Position numbers and translations under genes: made by a program
In this document: positions 21,050 through 32,484 of the stretch, in pieces
Layout of the letters: every line of letters starts with the position of its first letter
Numbering within the stretch: the stretch's first letter is position 1
DNA from: Bolinopsis microptera
Taxonomy: Eukaryota; Ctenophora; Tentaculata; Lobata; Bolinopsidae
Direction: 5' to 3'
DNA length: 64,000 bases
Assembly: GCF_026151205.1 (NCBI RefSeq)
Contig: NC_087080.1
Location: 9,079,720 to 9,143,719 of the forward strand
Notes under the pieces: generated by a model
What the model was told of the DNA's origin: nothing
Seen by the model: the letters and a program-made list of their open reading frames with translations, nothing else
Database searches by the model: none

Positions 21050-21240
21050 TTGTATCGAGCATTTCCAACTGCTGTCCAGTGAACGTCACACTCGCCTCGT
21101 GATCGTAGATGATCACCGTTATGGTTTTCTGGAAGTCTTGTCCTGTAAACTGAAGTATGTTACATAACACACATGACACACGTGACACGAGTGTGTTTAT
21201 CCCTATTTTCTACAATATACCTTATCCTTAGCGGGTCTAT
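21050..21240 (-). pseudogene. exon fragment FQKTITVIIYDHEASV..., copy 1
   Basis: The - strand frame reads GQDFQKTITVIIYDHEASVT then FTGQQLEMLDT. It recurs nearly unchanged at 23655-23880, next to a hAT C-terminal domain. It is probably a 3' exon shared by a duplicated hAT-derived locus. Function unknown. Confidence 0.4.
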
Positions 21241-21247
21241 TTTAAGG

Positions 21248-21660
21248 GGACAAAACGATATGCTAGACGTCATGTGAACTGAACTTACTAAAAGTCTAAG
21301 TGAGGGATAGTCTTAAAAAATATCGTTGAAACCTAATCTTTCTCAAAAACAAAATCCGCTGTGTTCATTCTTCTCTATTGCGCTCTATCCTGAGCAATAT
21401 ACCTTAAATAATTTAAGTCCTGCAAATTATTCAAACGAATATCTCGGACACTTAGGCTTTCGCCGATACTGGAACAAAGATTTGTTCTCGGGATACCCAT
21501 GAATTGCACCTTTCATGAATAAATGAAGCTTCTTGCTGGGTTTCTTTGTAAATCGCCGTTTAAAACTACAAAATCTTGTAAAACTACACAATCTATGATA
21601 ATGATAACTAGTCAAAAGTCTCTATATTAGTCAATAGACAATTATAATGATAACTAGAAT
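21248..21660. repeat. about 410-bp tandem duplication, copy 1
   Basis: Followed at once by a near-identical second unit at 21662-22070. Both carry the same short - strand frame (YHYHRLCSFTRFCSFKRRF), differing by a few residues. Confidence 0.9.
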
Positions 21661-21661
21661 G

Positions 21662-22070
21662 AGGGGAAAAAACGATATGCTTGACATGTGAACTGAACTT
21701 ACTAAAAGTCTAAGTGAGGGATAGTCCTAAAAAATATCGTTGAAACCTAATCTTTCTCAAAAACAAAATCCGCTGTGTTCATTCTTCTCTATTGCGCTCT
21801 ATCCTGAGCAATATACCTTAAATAATTTAAGTCCTGCAAATTATTCAAACGAATATCTCGGACACTTAGGCTTTCGCCGATACTGGAACAAAGATTTGTT
21901 CTCGGGATGCCCATGAATTGCACCTTTCATGAATAAATGAAGCTTCTTACTCGGTTTCTTTGTAAATCGCCGTTTAAAACTACAAAATCTTGTAAAACTA
22001 CACAATCTATGATAATGATAACTATTCAAAATCTCTATATTAGTCAATAGACAATTATAATGATAACTAG
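21662..22070. repeat. about 410-bp tandem duplication, copy 2
   Basis: Second unit of the tandem pair, with few differences, including the loss of a few bases near its 5' edge. Recent unequal exchange or slippage is likely. Confidence 0.9.
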
Positions 22071-22482
22071 AATGATAACTGGTATTATCTCTATATTAGT
22101 CCCATTAGTCAATAGCTTACCAAAATACCGACTGCCGACTCACACGAACCATACTCCACAAAACCATCCATACATTCACTCCGCATAACCTACCTGATCT
22201 TACACTAATTCTTACGGTATTTTACTCATCCAAATCACAATATCCTAACCAAATGTTAACTACGCCAGAACTGCTGCTGAACATGCTTACCACATTACAC
22301 TACAGGAGTAGTGCATTCTGTTCCGTGTGTTTATTTCAACCCAAATGGGAACCACTACTGATTCAGAGTCGGTTACCAATGGTAATTAAGGCTTGATAAG
22401 GGGTTGTCACCTCTGAAAACCTCTATTTTCATGACGCAGACCTGTTCTGGAGAAGTCCTCTTACAATCTTGACTTTTTGTGG

Positions 22483-23198
22483 TCACACCCTGCCATAGAA
22501 AAGTAGAAAATAGCAGGGTAACTGATTTGAAGTCAGCGATTTGGATAACAAGTCAATTCTGATGAAAAATTGGATGAATATAAAAATGAATATGAAAAGA
22601 ACTCAATTTTTATGAACCAATACATTATTAAAAGCATTTCCGTACGCATTCACAGTAAATGCCAGGGAAAGTCAAAATTTCTGGTGGCCGTCCCCCGGTC
22701 CTTAACTTCCCGTATCATTAGCCGGTAATGCATCGCCCCGGTGCTGGCTAGGTGGCCGGCCGAATGAGCTACCTCCTCTGTCCTCTGAAAAAGTCATAGG
22801 GTGTAAGTGCTTGTTTCGTAAAAACGCACGATATTCAAATTTCACAGAAGAATTGAAACAGAAGAAAACTATGAAAATATTTGGTAAAAAAAGAAAAGAT
22901 TTTTACAAGAAAAGAAAAACTATTATAACGAGAAAGAAAGAAACAACTTTTTATCACAATTACATAAACAGCACGGTCCATTTGTAGAGCTCTACACGGA
23001 TCCGATACGACTTAGCTCTTCTTTAATTAAGATAAAGTGATAATTTTCCATAATCCAAGTTAATAATATTAGTTAGAGTCCATAGTTCATATATGCTGAA
23101 ACAGTTCTAGTTGTACACAATTGTGTGAAGTTACTCTGTCCGTTTCTGAAACTTAGCTTTTTAAATAGCGATTAAAAATGAGAATCTATCTAACCTCA
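22483..23198. repeat. dispersed direct duplication, copy 2
   Basis: Matches 20265-20960, with the SINE-like block (22675-22795) placed inside. It ends abruptly at 23198, where a Penelope-like fragment begins. Confidence 0.75.
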
Positions 23199-23630
23199 AC
23201 CACTATCGCCTCAAATATGCACAGCACAAACGCACTTATGAGCACAACCTCAGACACATAGAATCACTCATAACCCCTCAATATTTTCAGAAACTAGCAC
23301 ACCTCAACACCAAAAAATCTTCATACACCCACAGAAAACAACTCCTTACTCACCAAAAGAAGTTCGCGGTACTACTCTCAGAATACGACACCCCCTTCCT
23401 CTCACCCTACGACACTCTTAAAACGCTCGACATACCCTCTCCCACATTTCATGGACCTCTACTCAAGACCTCACCTACCCCCAAGAAAGACACCAATGCC
23501 AAAATAGTGATCAACCTCTCTGGACAGACCCTCTCCACAGCTGAAACTGACGTCCTCTCCCTTGGACTGAAGTTCGTCCCGACACCCACCTCAGATCCTA
23601 CCCCCGACCTGGCTCCCCTCAAACGCAAGG
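23199..23630 (+). mobile_element. fragment of canonical Penelope-like element
   Basis: The + strand reads NHYRLKYAQHKRTYEHNLRH, HRKQLLTHQKKFAVLLSEYD and later INLSGQTLSTAETDVLSLGL. These are the same words, in the same order, as the 5' part of the Penelope-like element at 46.6-49.2 kb (there on the - strand). Both ends are sharp, and a stretch is missing in the middle. It is a dead fragment inserted into, or captured by, the 20-24 kb duplicated region. Confidence 0.8.
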
Positions 23631-23654
23631 TATATGCCCTCTTGAGAAGCGTTT

Positions 23655-24053
23655 AAATTTCTACTTTATCTTTGTATCGAGCATTTCCAACTGCTGTCCA
23701 GTGAACGTCACACTCGCCTCGTGATCATAGATGATCACCGTTATGGTTTTCTGGAAGTCTTGTCCTGTAAACTGAAGTATTTTACATAACACACAGGACA
23801 CACTTGTGACACGAGTGTGTTTATCTCTATCTTCTACAATATACCTCATCCTCAGCGGGTCTATTTTAAGGGGACACAAAATATGGTAATTTAGAAATAT
23901 ATTACACTTGAGGTTCTCTGGTTTTATAGACAAACGTTTGGTGTTAACCGTGTTTCCTGCCACTGAAAACAGTCTTTCGACAGATGTTGATTGTTGATGC
24001 TGGTGGAGCAGACAGATAATTTCTCGCAAGAGGTGATAGAAGGTGAAATTCAT
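23655..24053 (-). pseudogene. hAT transposase C-terminal (dimerisation) fragment
   Basis: The frame contains STSVERLFSVAGNTVNTKRL then SIKPENLKCNIFLN, the hAT dimerisation signature (SxxxERxFSxAG....R..L.p.n......LN). The tail is the exon also present at 21050-21240. The DDE core upstream is not visible, so only the C-terminus survives. Confidence 0.75.
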
Positions 24054-24680
24054 CTTTGCTTGCTGCCCTGAAGTTTGACAGTGGGTCCCTTGTCTAAAAT
24101 ATACCTTATCCTCAGCGGGTTAAGACGTGTGAACTGCTCATGTCTATAGACACAGTGCTTAGTATCACAGTCTCTCCTTTCTTTTCTTCTCACATTCTGT
24201 TACAACCTATTAATAACTTAAATGTCTGTTTAGTGCTTTAATGAGGACACCTTTTCTTTACCCATAATCCTTTATCTTGCATATTTCTTCTTTTTACTCA
24301 ATTCTCTTCTTACTCTTCTTTTCGCATAATCACAAAAATTGAAATTTATTGAAAACTTTAATTTAATATCGATAATTGGTCTGGCCGTAAATGATTGTAA
24401 ATGAATGAGCACAGTCCAGAAATATCTGTGACAAGAGGAACTTAACTGCTACTCGTGAGTCGTGTTTCTTCTCAACGCATTTGCAATATGTCTTTATTTA
24501 TTATTTCAGCAATTTTTTTAAACGGTGGGATCATTATAATTTAGCTAAATAAAATAACTGATTAAGCAACTAGTATGACTAAAATAATTCAGTTGAGAAA
24601 GTTACCTAGAGAGTAAAGAGTGTGTAAATTTAAATAATAATTGAATGTAATGAGGTCTGATCGTCATCTTCTTACATTCT
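24054..24680. other. AT-rich sequence, no gene seen
   Basis: Pyrimidine-rich runs (tctcctttcttttcttctc) and short AT words. No domain, RNA gene or repeat pair was found. Confidence 0.4.
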
Positions 24681-24784
24681 TCATAATATATTCTTATAAT
24701 AATATAATAATAAGAATTTATTACATGATAACGAAACTGGACCTCCTTGGTGCTCCAGGCCCCCTGTCATATTTTCTTTCTGTT

Positions 24785-25082
24785 TGTGCTGCTTTAACAA
24801 CCCTGTCATCGGGATCTTGAATCCCCATTGATCTAAGCAGGTCCTTCCATTCCTGGTAGTTCCTTCTTTTACTTGGATTGCTGACGATGTTTTCATGCAG
24901 GAACTTTCTGAAGTATGATGAAGTCAAAAACCTCGTTGGTCCCACAGTCCATGATGGTGTAGGTGCAGTACTTCGCAGAATAACCGGGGGCATCAAATTG
25001 AACATCTCCACAAAGCACTACGTCTATACAATCAGCGTTCTGTTTTCTCAGATGGTCGCATATTCCCTCCTTCCAGTGACCA
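24785..25082 (-). pseudogene. Kolobok-like DDE transposase fragment
   Basis: The frame at 24895-25082 reads HWKEGICDHLRKQNADCIDV, then LCGDVQFDAPGYSAKYCTYT and IMDCGTNEVFDFIILQKV. This matches the first catalytic block (GDG-DSPG-SAKY-TYT-MD....DF) of a family of animal DNA-transposon proteins I associate with Kolobok. Downstream the KFLHENIVSNPSKRRN exon follows in another frame. Only this block is present. The family name is tentative; the transposase identity is fairly secure. Confidence 0.6.
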
Positions 25083-25223
25083 GTCCGTGTATATTCTGTA
25101 CATTCTGTATATCACTGAAAATAGCCAAGTTATAATATATTTATCATAAGTGAGCTACAGAGATAATAAGTGAATTAATTAAATATTATTAATAATAATA
25201 AGCGAATTCATTAAATGTAATAA
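25054..25223. repeat. 170-bp direct repeat, copy 1
   Basis: Same sequence as 25340-25509, offset 286 bp. Copy 1 continues into the transposase fragment, while copy 2 is preceded by unrelated GC-richer sequence (catctcggccgcc). Confidence 0.9.
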
Positions 25224-25339
25224 ATCATTTTACAAATCAAATTCAAAATCGTTTTTATTTTGTGATTAATTGTATAATTAATTTTTTAATTCAAAATTTT
25301 CAGTGAAAATTTAGGTGAGCCATCTCGGCCGCCATAGAC

Positions 25340-25509
25340 GGTCGCATATTCCCTCCTTCCAGTGACCAGTCCGTGTATATTCTGTACATTCTGTATATCA
25401 CTGAAAATAGCCAAGTTATAATATATTTATCATAAGTGAGCTACAGAGATAATAAGTGAATTAATTAAATATTATTAATAATAATAAGCGAATTCATTAA
25501 ATGTAATAA
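25340..25509. repeat. 170-bp direct repeat, copy 2
   Basis: Partner of 25054-25223 with no difference seen by eye. Confidence 0.9.
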
Positions 25510-27320
25510 TGACGAAATAACGTATTTAAGCACAATAACTTTAGGGCAACTACTATGTATGAAGTAAACTTAAGCAAACACTGACGATCGTGATATTATA
25601 TGCATGAAACATTTGTTTGTAGAGGTTTTGGAGGTTGTGGAGGTTTTGGAGGTTGTAGAACCTGTGATGTGAGCCGGTAATCAGTATGATTAATACATCC
25701 GTGTCATTACTCCAAACAACTTGAATTCACTTCAGTCCTTCCAGAATCGCACTAACAATACGAAGTACAATTTGGTAATCCGCCTCAATGTGACTGCAGT
25801 CTTCCATTTCTGAAATTTGATTTGAGATCACCTTTCGGCGGTTCGTAAAAACATATTTTCTGTCTAATTGTTAATGGTATCTCTTGGAGATAGGGAATTT
25901 GTAAGTCACACAACTTCTCTTAATTTGTAATATATCTCATTATTTGTAATATATCTCTCTCTTTCACGAAGTCCTTGAAAAAAAAAATTCTAATGAAAAA
26001 CTGATATTACTTCAAGAACCCCTCGAACTCCACATTTTCTCTTCTAGAACCTCGTGTACTCCGCGTTTTCTCTTTGAGCAAGTTTTTGTCGCACCCCTTC
26101 AGCTAAACTCACAATTTTAACAAGCGATTATATCAGCATACCAGGAATATTGAATGCATTAAACATAAGTTACCTGTTTCTCTGGACATTTTGGCAATGT
26201 GCCCAGTTTTTCCACAGCTGAAAATATTACATTAAAAGTTCATCTCGATATTAAACAATCATTACTATTACGAAGCAAAGCTTTGAATTTTTTTTTAAAG
26301 GGAAAAAACAAACTATTTTAAACAAAATGTCTTACCAATAGCATATTTTAGAATTAACTCTATTTTTTCTTTCATTTTTCTTCCATGAACTGGTGAGCTT
26401 TTCACTCTTGTCATAGCAGGAGCTCTTCTTGAACTTCGCAGCTCTTTTTATTGAACTACGCAAGAAATTAGCAGAGTGTTACACACATACCCAACCCTTC
26501 TATATCCAAAGAAGGAATGCCACTTGAGTCCGCTTACCCTGACAACTGTAATTTCATAAATCTAGACAGGGATCGACCAGGACGACTTTATTGGCTGGGA
26601 CAGGGACTGGGAATACCACCGGGATCCTTGACTTGTTATTTTCTTTGAATTGTTTATTTCTTTATGTATATATTATATATACCTGTTGCCATTTTACTGA
26701 CACCGATTTCCACAAAAACTGTGAGAAATTACAGTTGAAACTGTGAGAGATATACAGTTGAAAATAAACTTAATGTCAAATTATATAATAATAAGCAAAA
26801 TAAATAAATATTTTGACAGCTAAGAATCTTATGTCACAAATAATCAACATTACGTACGGCCACGGGGGCGGCACTCCTAATAAGTTGAAATGACCCGAGA
26901 AGGAATTTCACTGTAATTATTTAACACATGGCTAGCGTCGCGCGCAGCATAACAGACGCTTCCTACACACTTAAATATAGGGGAGTGGTCTATATTGCGT
27001 AGGAGCAGACTTTTGTCGTCATCGCAGGTCCATCGGGCCACCTCATATATCTAAACCCGATTACTTAGGAATCAGTGGAACAGTGATTCTAATGAAAAAC
27101 TGATATTACTTTCAGAACTCCACGTTTTCTCTTTGAGTAAGTTTTTGTTGCACCCCTTTAGCCAAACTCAGAATTTTAACAAGCGATTATATCAGCATAC
27201 CAGGAATATTGAATCCGTTACCTGTTTCGCACATACCAGGAATATTAAATGCATTACATTAGTTACCTGTTTCGCACATACCAGGAATATTGAATGCATT
27301 ACATTTGTTAGATGTCTTTC
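25510..27320. other. mostly non-coding, with zinc-knuckle exon copy
   Basis: A small exon-like piece at 26190-26222 (- strand, CGKTGHIAKM) is one of three zinc-knuckle words here. A 45-bp unit (acctgtttcgcacataccag...) is repeated about three times at 27180-27310, with a related single unit at 26120-26180. Nothing else is supported. Confidence 0.4.
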
Positions 27321-27324
27321 TCTC

Positions 27325-27640
27325 TTCTTTAGCTCTGGGGCATTTGTCAGCTAAGTGACCGCAAAGCATTTTCTAGATTTCTTTTTTCCGCCCCTGGCCT
27401 GGTTTTTCCTGAAAATTTGATGTTGGAATATTTGTCTCCTTGATAGTAAATTGGACAAAAAGATGCAACAATTATAAAGAAAATAATCAACATGGAAGTG
27501 CTCTTAACAAATTAGACAGCTTACCAATCCCTTCTAGATCCACTAGCTGCAGCGCTTTCTCTCTACAAGTATTTGGTGGGGCCCTTTCTCTCTGGGGCAT
27601 TTGTCTGCCAAGTGACCGGTTTGTCGACATCTGAAAATAT
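27325..27640 (-). pseudogene. duplicated zinc-knuckle exon fragments
   Basis: At 27590-27637 an attttcag acceptor is followed by CRQTGHLADKCP, and at 27327-27362 a related CGHLADKCPRAKEERK. Both are the CCHC half-knuckle GHxxxxC. A flank of about 85 bp (27631-27715) matches 26214-26296, so these arose by local duplication. Zinc knuckles occur in host RNA-binding proteins and in retroelements, and nothing here decides between them. Confidence 0.4.
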
Positions 27641-27866
27641 TACATTTAAAGTTCATCTCGATATTAAACAATCATTACTATTACGAAGCATAGCTTTGAA
27701 TTTTTTTTAAAGAGAGAAGTTTTACACGTTTGTTGAGTCAAAAAACCACCCTGCATGTTAGATCTTAGTGTAAAAAATAAGGCACGTCTGTCTTCATGTT
27801 TACAGAACATATACATTTATACTTTATTATATGTACCATGATTTACTATCAAATTAACCTCCTACA

Positions 27867-28118
27867 CTAACGGAGATACGACCTTCTTGTTTCTGGGACG
27901 CTCGAGTTCTTCCTTTTTCTTTTGATCCGTTTTCCCTTTCCTTTAGCTCGGTTCTCCAATGTGAGAGCAGGAGTACCTGAGAAGATATTTATGTGGTGGT
28001 ATAAAACTGTCGAGGTGGCCTTTATTCGGAGCCGAACCGAGTTTGTCCTCCGCCCATAGCATACCCCACCATCACTACGTGACCCATAAGCCCATGAATC
28101 TGCATTCTGCGTCCACAC
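27867..28118 (-). CDS. unassigned frame with basic C-terminus
   Basis: The frame reads WTQNADSWAYGSRSDGGVCY and ends in a Lys/Arg-rich run (KGKGKRIKRKRK), a possible nuclear localisation signal. No family or splice partner is recognised. Confidence 0.25.
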   Translation of the reverse strand: MWTQNADSWAYGSRSDGGVCYGRRTNSVRLRIKATSTVLYHHINIFSGTPALTLENRAKGKGKRIKRKRKNSSVPETRRSYLR

Positions 28119-28119
28119 G

Positions 28120-29730
28120 CAAATGTCATAAAATTCATATGATAAATACTGCTTGTATTGATATCATTTATTGAATTAATAAATGTCACTCAATTTAAGT
28201 AAACAAATAATTCCAGGGGTCTTCACAAAAATGCATCTTAGCATAGCACGTGAGTTACTAAGTATTAATAGTAGCGAACTATACGAATATCACGTCCATG
28301 AAACTATTACTTCGTAACTTTGAGAAAGTAATTAGAGTAATTAAAAGTTATCTTACAAGTGTCTTACAAGTGTCTTACACGAACCGGAGTTTACGAACTT
28401 GAATGTTGAGCTGTAAGTTCTGAGAATCTTCACATTCCAATTCTTTAGTAAAAACAATATCTGAATTAATACGATTTGAGCTAACTGACAGTCCACTAGT
28501 ACTGTTCAACCTAGAACGTTCACTAACATAGCCATCCAGGTGTCAGGTGAGCTCCAGTGCTAATAGTTATGTAGGTATCAGAGAGGTGCTCAGGGCCCTC
28601 CATAGCTTCCATCTCCGATCTAGTAATGCTTTCTTCATCCGATAGTCGAGCTGAAGGATTGGGAGATTGTTTTAAAGAGGATGCAAGACGAGCACATACC
28701 TGCAGCAAGACTGTAGATGCTGCGCATTTGTTCCTATCTCACACGAGGAGAGCTCCATCTCATATCCTCCGCTGCAGGTATCCTGGTTTTTTAGTGTGGG
28801 GTAATAGTGATGGATTCCTTGGTGAATAAGCTTGTCAGCTCAGCCCTTAAATAGGCTGCTGAAATGCGTGACTCATTCACGCGTGACTACTGAAAGTTCA
28901 TTACTTCCGCCTACTTACACGTAGTGCTGTAAAATGTAAAGATATGTGCTACTAAAATCTAAATATATGTAACATTGCACTGAACGATGCTGCAATACAA
29001 AACCTACAAAAGTACTTTACCCTTGTGGACTATTTAACCACTTAAATATAATAAAAGCTGTACTGAAAACCTAACTTAACACTTTACCCTAATAAATCGA
29101 CCCTAATCCGATGGGTCATTGTTCTTCCGTCTCCTTTATATCTCGAGCTTGAGCTCTTAGTTTGGACCTCGCAGTGTTCATAACGTCGTGAAACTTTTTT
29201 CTGGTAGCGTCCGGAGTCCTGTCATTTTGACCGTTCAGCTGATTCTCTTAACTAATTCAATGATCTCCTGCCAGCTTTTTTTCTTAAAATCGTTTGAGAC
29301 TGATGCCCTAATGGTCCAAATCGTCCCTTAAGAAGCCTTGACGGCTTTTTCCTCTCTTCAGTCCTCTTATAATACCATTAAACATGAAAACTGTCCCTAC
29401 ACCAAAAACATTGCACAATATCGGTACTTTTGACTACCTTTTGAAGGCCTTTTCTCTATAAAGCTATAAATATAAAGAGCGTCTTTATACATCCAATTAT
29501 TAGCAACCCGTATTTTAAACTGTACTTTCATCTGGCATTTATATTTGGTTTTTGATCAATTATCATATTTCAATGTTTAAATAAGATACTATAATTCATT
29601 GAGATAATAATGTTAGGTAATGTTGAATACAGTTATCATTATAAAACTATAACAAAACTTGCATCTACTACTTTTACAAAACTTGTACCAGAATAAACTA
29701 GATCCTGCTGTAAAATATAAAGCCTTTCTC
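28120..29730. other. no supported gene
   Basis: A frame at 28523-28708 (-) and its + strand partner at 28626-28829 overlap without a decisive signal. The rest is AT-rich with no repeats or RNA genes noticed. Confidence 0.4.
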
Positions 29731-29732
29731 TA

Positions 29733-29945
29733 TCACCCTAGCTCTATTCTTGGAACAGGCTTTGATATCCCTGTTAGCCGCTTGTCTAGCAGGTCTTGCT
29801 TGCTGGGCTTAGGAGTGCCGTGAAATGTTTTTGGTATTGGCTTACAGATGTAAGAGGGGTGCTCAGGGGGGTCATCTGTGGTGGGGTGTGGAGGGGAGGA
29901 GACTAGAGAGTCATCTGGGGTAGCGGAGTCTGGTACCATAACATT
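29733..29945 (-). CDS. Pro/Ser-rich terminal exon, related to 45.2-kb exon
   Basis: The frame starts VMVPDSATPDDSLVSSPPHP, continues ICKPIPKTFHGTPKPSKQDL and ends at a stop after about 68 codons. The first 18 residues recur at 45205 (VMVPDSDTPDDSLVSSP), so the two are duplicated exons. A cytosolic tail of a membrane protein, perhaps the TMEM245-like one, is possible but not shown. Confidence 0.4.
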   Translation of the reverse strand, partial: NVMVPDSATPDDSLVSSPPHPTTDDPPEHPSYICKPIPKTFHGTPKPSKQDLLDKRLTGISKPVPRIELG

Positions 29946-30249
29946 GGCTTACAGATGTATTAGTGAGTATAAAACGGCGGTTGTTTCTCCTTTTTTTCTC
30001 TCTGCCCCAGGTCAGATGGGATGAGGGCTCCTCCTCTGTTCCTGGAAGAAGCAAACCAAAACCAAATAAAGCGGCGGTTTGTCGTCCCTCTTGACGTATT
30101 CCGCAACACATTTTTAAATGTCTTTCTTGAATACCACCGAGTCTCTTTTGGTCACCCTTTTCAGAACATATTTCTTTTGTGCTCTGGAATAAGCAGGATG
30201 CTCTTTAAATATTTTGTCGAGTGTTTTTGATTCTACACACTTTCGCAGG

Positions 30250-31318
30250 ACTTAAACGCGAATATTTGGAAGTAAATTCTAAGGTCCTCTCATCCTTTAA
30301 ACATTGTACTCTTGCCCCAATAACACGAGCCTGATGTTACTTCTCACATAATTATTAATTAACAAACCGGCAGGAGTTCTAAAATCAAAATTTTAGGACA
30401 CAATAGATGTAATTTTTATAAGTTTAATTGACAGTAAACAAATTAAAATTAAATAACTGCTGATCCTATCTACATCTTATCTACATGACCCACATGATGC
30501 ATAAATGTCATATCAGGATCTGTGGGAAGTGTCACACACATGGGTTGTGTGATCCTATCAAGTAAATTACTTTGTGTTTATAACAACATGCTGTAAGCTT
30601 TTATCACTATTTTCTTTGATCATCCTCAATATTCGGGGATTAAACACGTGGCACGATGGATGTGCTTTGGTCACATTTTTAATGTGAGTGAACGTAGATT
30701 CTTGGATTACTTTTTGTGAAAATCTATCTGAGCTTCTCTAAATTAGCCATTTCATTTTTATCTAATGCTTCTCTATAATCTATTATGTGTAATTTGGTGA
30801 TACATTATTTTAAATGATCATTTTCATTTAAATCCATTGTTGTGTACTATACTGGGGATTCATATTTTATATCGGCTACAAACTTTTGGCCACTCCTTTA
30901 ATGAATTATTTATTTAGCTTTAGTTTGCTATTTCATTATAATTTTGTTTGGTACTATTAATAGTTGAGCTTACATACGATCATCAAGGAATCTTAGATGA
31001 GTGCATGTGAAAATGAGAAATGTTATTAATAACATTCCTCGAGGGATTGGAGGGCCCTCCTAAATATGCAATCTCCTTGATTATTCGTAAATAAAAGTGG
31101 TTCAAGCTCTCTTCATTGTACATAGATGTACACCGTACACTTTAAGAGTTAATGATATTTAATATTTAACCACGAAGTTGCGATTGAGAAGTCTATTCCA
31201 GTGAGAAAACACTGCAGTATACTATTTCACATTGTTAGTTATTGTTAGCCCTAAAGAATTCTTGATTTTATCCAATGGTTTCTACACTGTTTTGGTTGTT
31301 GGGGACGAAGTGAAAGTC
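30250..31318. other. AT-rich, no supported gene
   Basis: No long frame or known repeat. One sentence of the 37.9/40.1/41.9-kb repeat family (gagtgcatgtgaaa) occurs in degraded form near 30990. Confidence 0.4.
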
Positions 31319-31510
31319 TCAAATTAGTACAAATATCTTGCTACGCCTGCTTCGATTTGGTAAGAATTTCCGTTTCTTGCCTGAGTACGATTTGAGGTAG
31401 TCAAGGGAACGCTGTTTAAACTTCATCTGGGCTTGTGGTATTTCATCCAAATTTAAGATATTATATATGTCAGCATTTTTAGGTATCTTCTTTTCTTTTA
31501 AACAATTGAT
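31319..31510 (-). CDS. basic exon-like frame, unknown
   Basis: The frame reads NADIYNILNLDEIPQAQMKF, then SLDYLKSYSGKKRKFLPNRS, and stops. It is Lys/Arg-rich and well balanced, so it is probably a terminal exon. No family recognised. Confidence 0.35.
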   Translation of the reverse strand: MNCLKEKKIPKNADIYNILNLDEIPQAQMKFKQRSLDYLKSYSGKKRKFLPNRSRRSKIFVLI

Positions 31511-31644
31511 TTTTAACCATTGCAATTGCATTGGTTGTGTTGTTGAGTGTCGTTTACATTATCGACGTGGAATAACGTGATTCAACTAATTATTACAATA
31601 ATAAATAATGATTCCTGCTTGGTCACGTTTGTACTTGTGGTAAC

Positions 31645-31752
31645 GGGGCACCCTGTTACTGCCAGGGTGCCCTGTTACTGCCAGGGTGCCCTGTTACTGC
31701 CAGGGTGCCCTGTTACTGCCAGGGTGCCCTGTTACTGCCAGGGTGCCCTGTG
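31645..31752. repeat. 19-bp minisatellite, about 5 copies
   Basis: The unit CCCTGTTACTGCCAGGGTG is repeated without change five times, with partial units at both ends. Each unit carries a 7-bp inverted repeat (CACCCTG/CAGGGTG), so the array can form a row of short hairpins. Confidence 0.95.
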
Positions 31753-31982
31753 ATGGTTTCTGCCCTGTTGTTTAGTCTTCTGAATACCCCGATTCCAACC
31801 CGTTTGTTTGGGGACCAGTACTGTTTCTTCTGTAAGAATATCTTCGATTAAGATACTTCACAAACCTTCTCTTTGAACGTTGTAACATGAGTATTGAGTA
31901 TATGATATGGCCTTTAAAGGAGTTACTATCAAGGTTACGTAGTTATGTCCTCGCTTGACTGCAGAATATGTTACACTTTAGA

Positions 31983-32062
31983 AGATGAGTGACTTTCCGC
32001 TGCCAGCCGGCATTGCTGCTACAACATCCGTCCCTGACAGCAAATTTTCTACCCCATTTTTT
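31983..32062 (-). pseudogene. RecQ-like helicase Walker A exon fragment
   Basis: The frame reads VENLLSGTDVVAAMPAGSGK then SLIF, the helicase motif I (GxDxxxxxPxGxGKS). It is downstream of the other helicase exons on the same strand, not upstream, so it belongs to a different copy. A decayed cognate (acattcgtccctgacag) lies near 44560. Confidence 0.6.
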
Positions 32063-32484
32063 GTTCTTCCGTCATTGATATTGAAAAATCCCAATAATAA
32101 ATGAGGTATTATTTATTATTATTAACCCGGATACTTGTCAATAAAATTATATTCTGTACAATACTAACAAGCTGATATAATAATCGGTTATATACATTAC
32201 ACATATCTATGCATATGTAGGCCGTAGGGACACACACACTAAGATGAGTGGAAATAATTACCAGACTTTGTCATTCACAATCACGGACCTTAATGCCACA
32301 GACATTGTTTTATCGTACATAATTATTCACGCGAAAATAATGTCGGTGATAAGTATGACCGATAAGGTATGTGCCACAGTTTGCAATTACGTTTTGAGGT
32401 TATCTGCAAATTAACGAATATTATATGTTACGACTTAATAGTGGTTCTACTTACTGTGCCACCATAGTATGCGCTTTTACCATT

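Noticed and set aside
26190-27640. LTR-retroelement origin of the zinc-knuckle exons
   Set aside because: No protease, RT, integrase or terminal repeats are near. Knuckles alone do not decide.
31645-31752. CRISPR array
   Set aside because: Units are contiguous with no spacers, and the genome is eukaryotic.
31547-31753. 68-aa frame through the 19-bp minisatellite
   Set aside because: Repeat artefact (CYCQGAL words).
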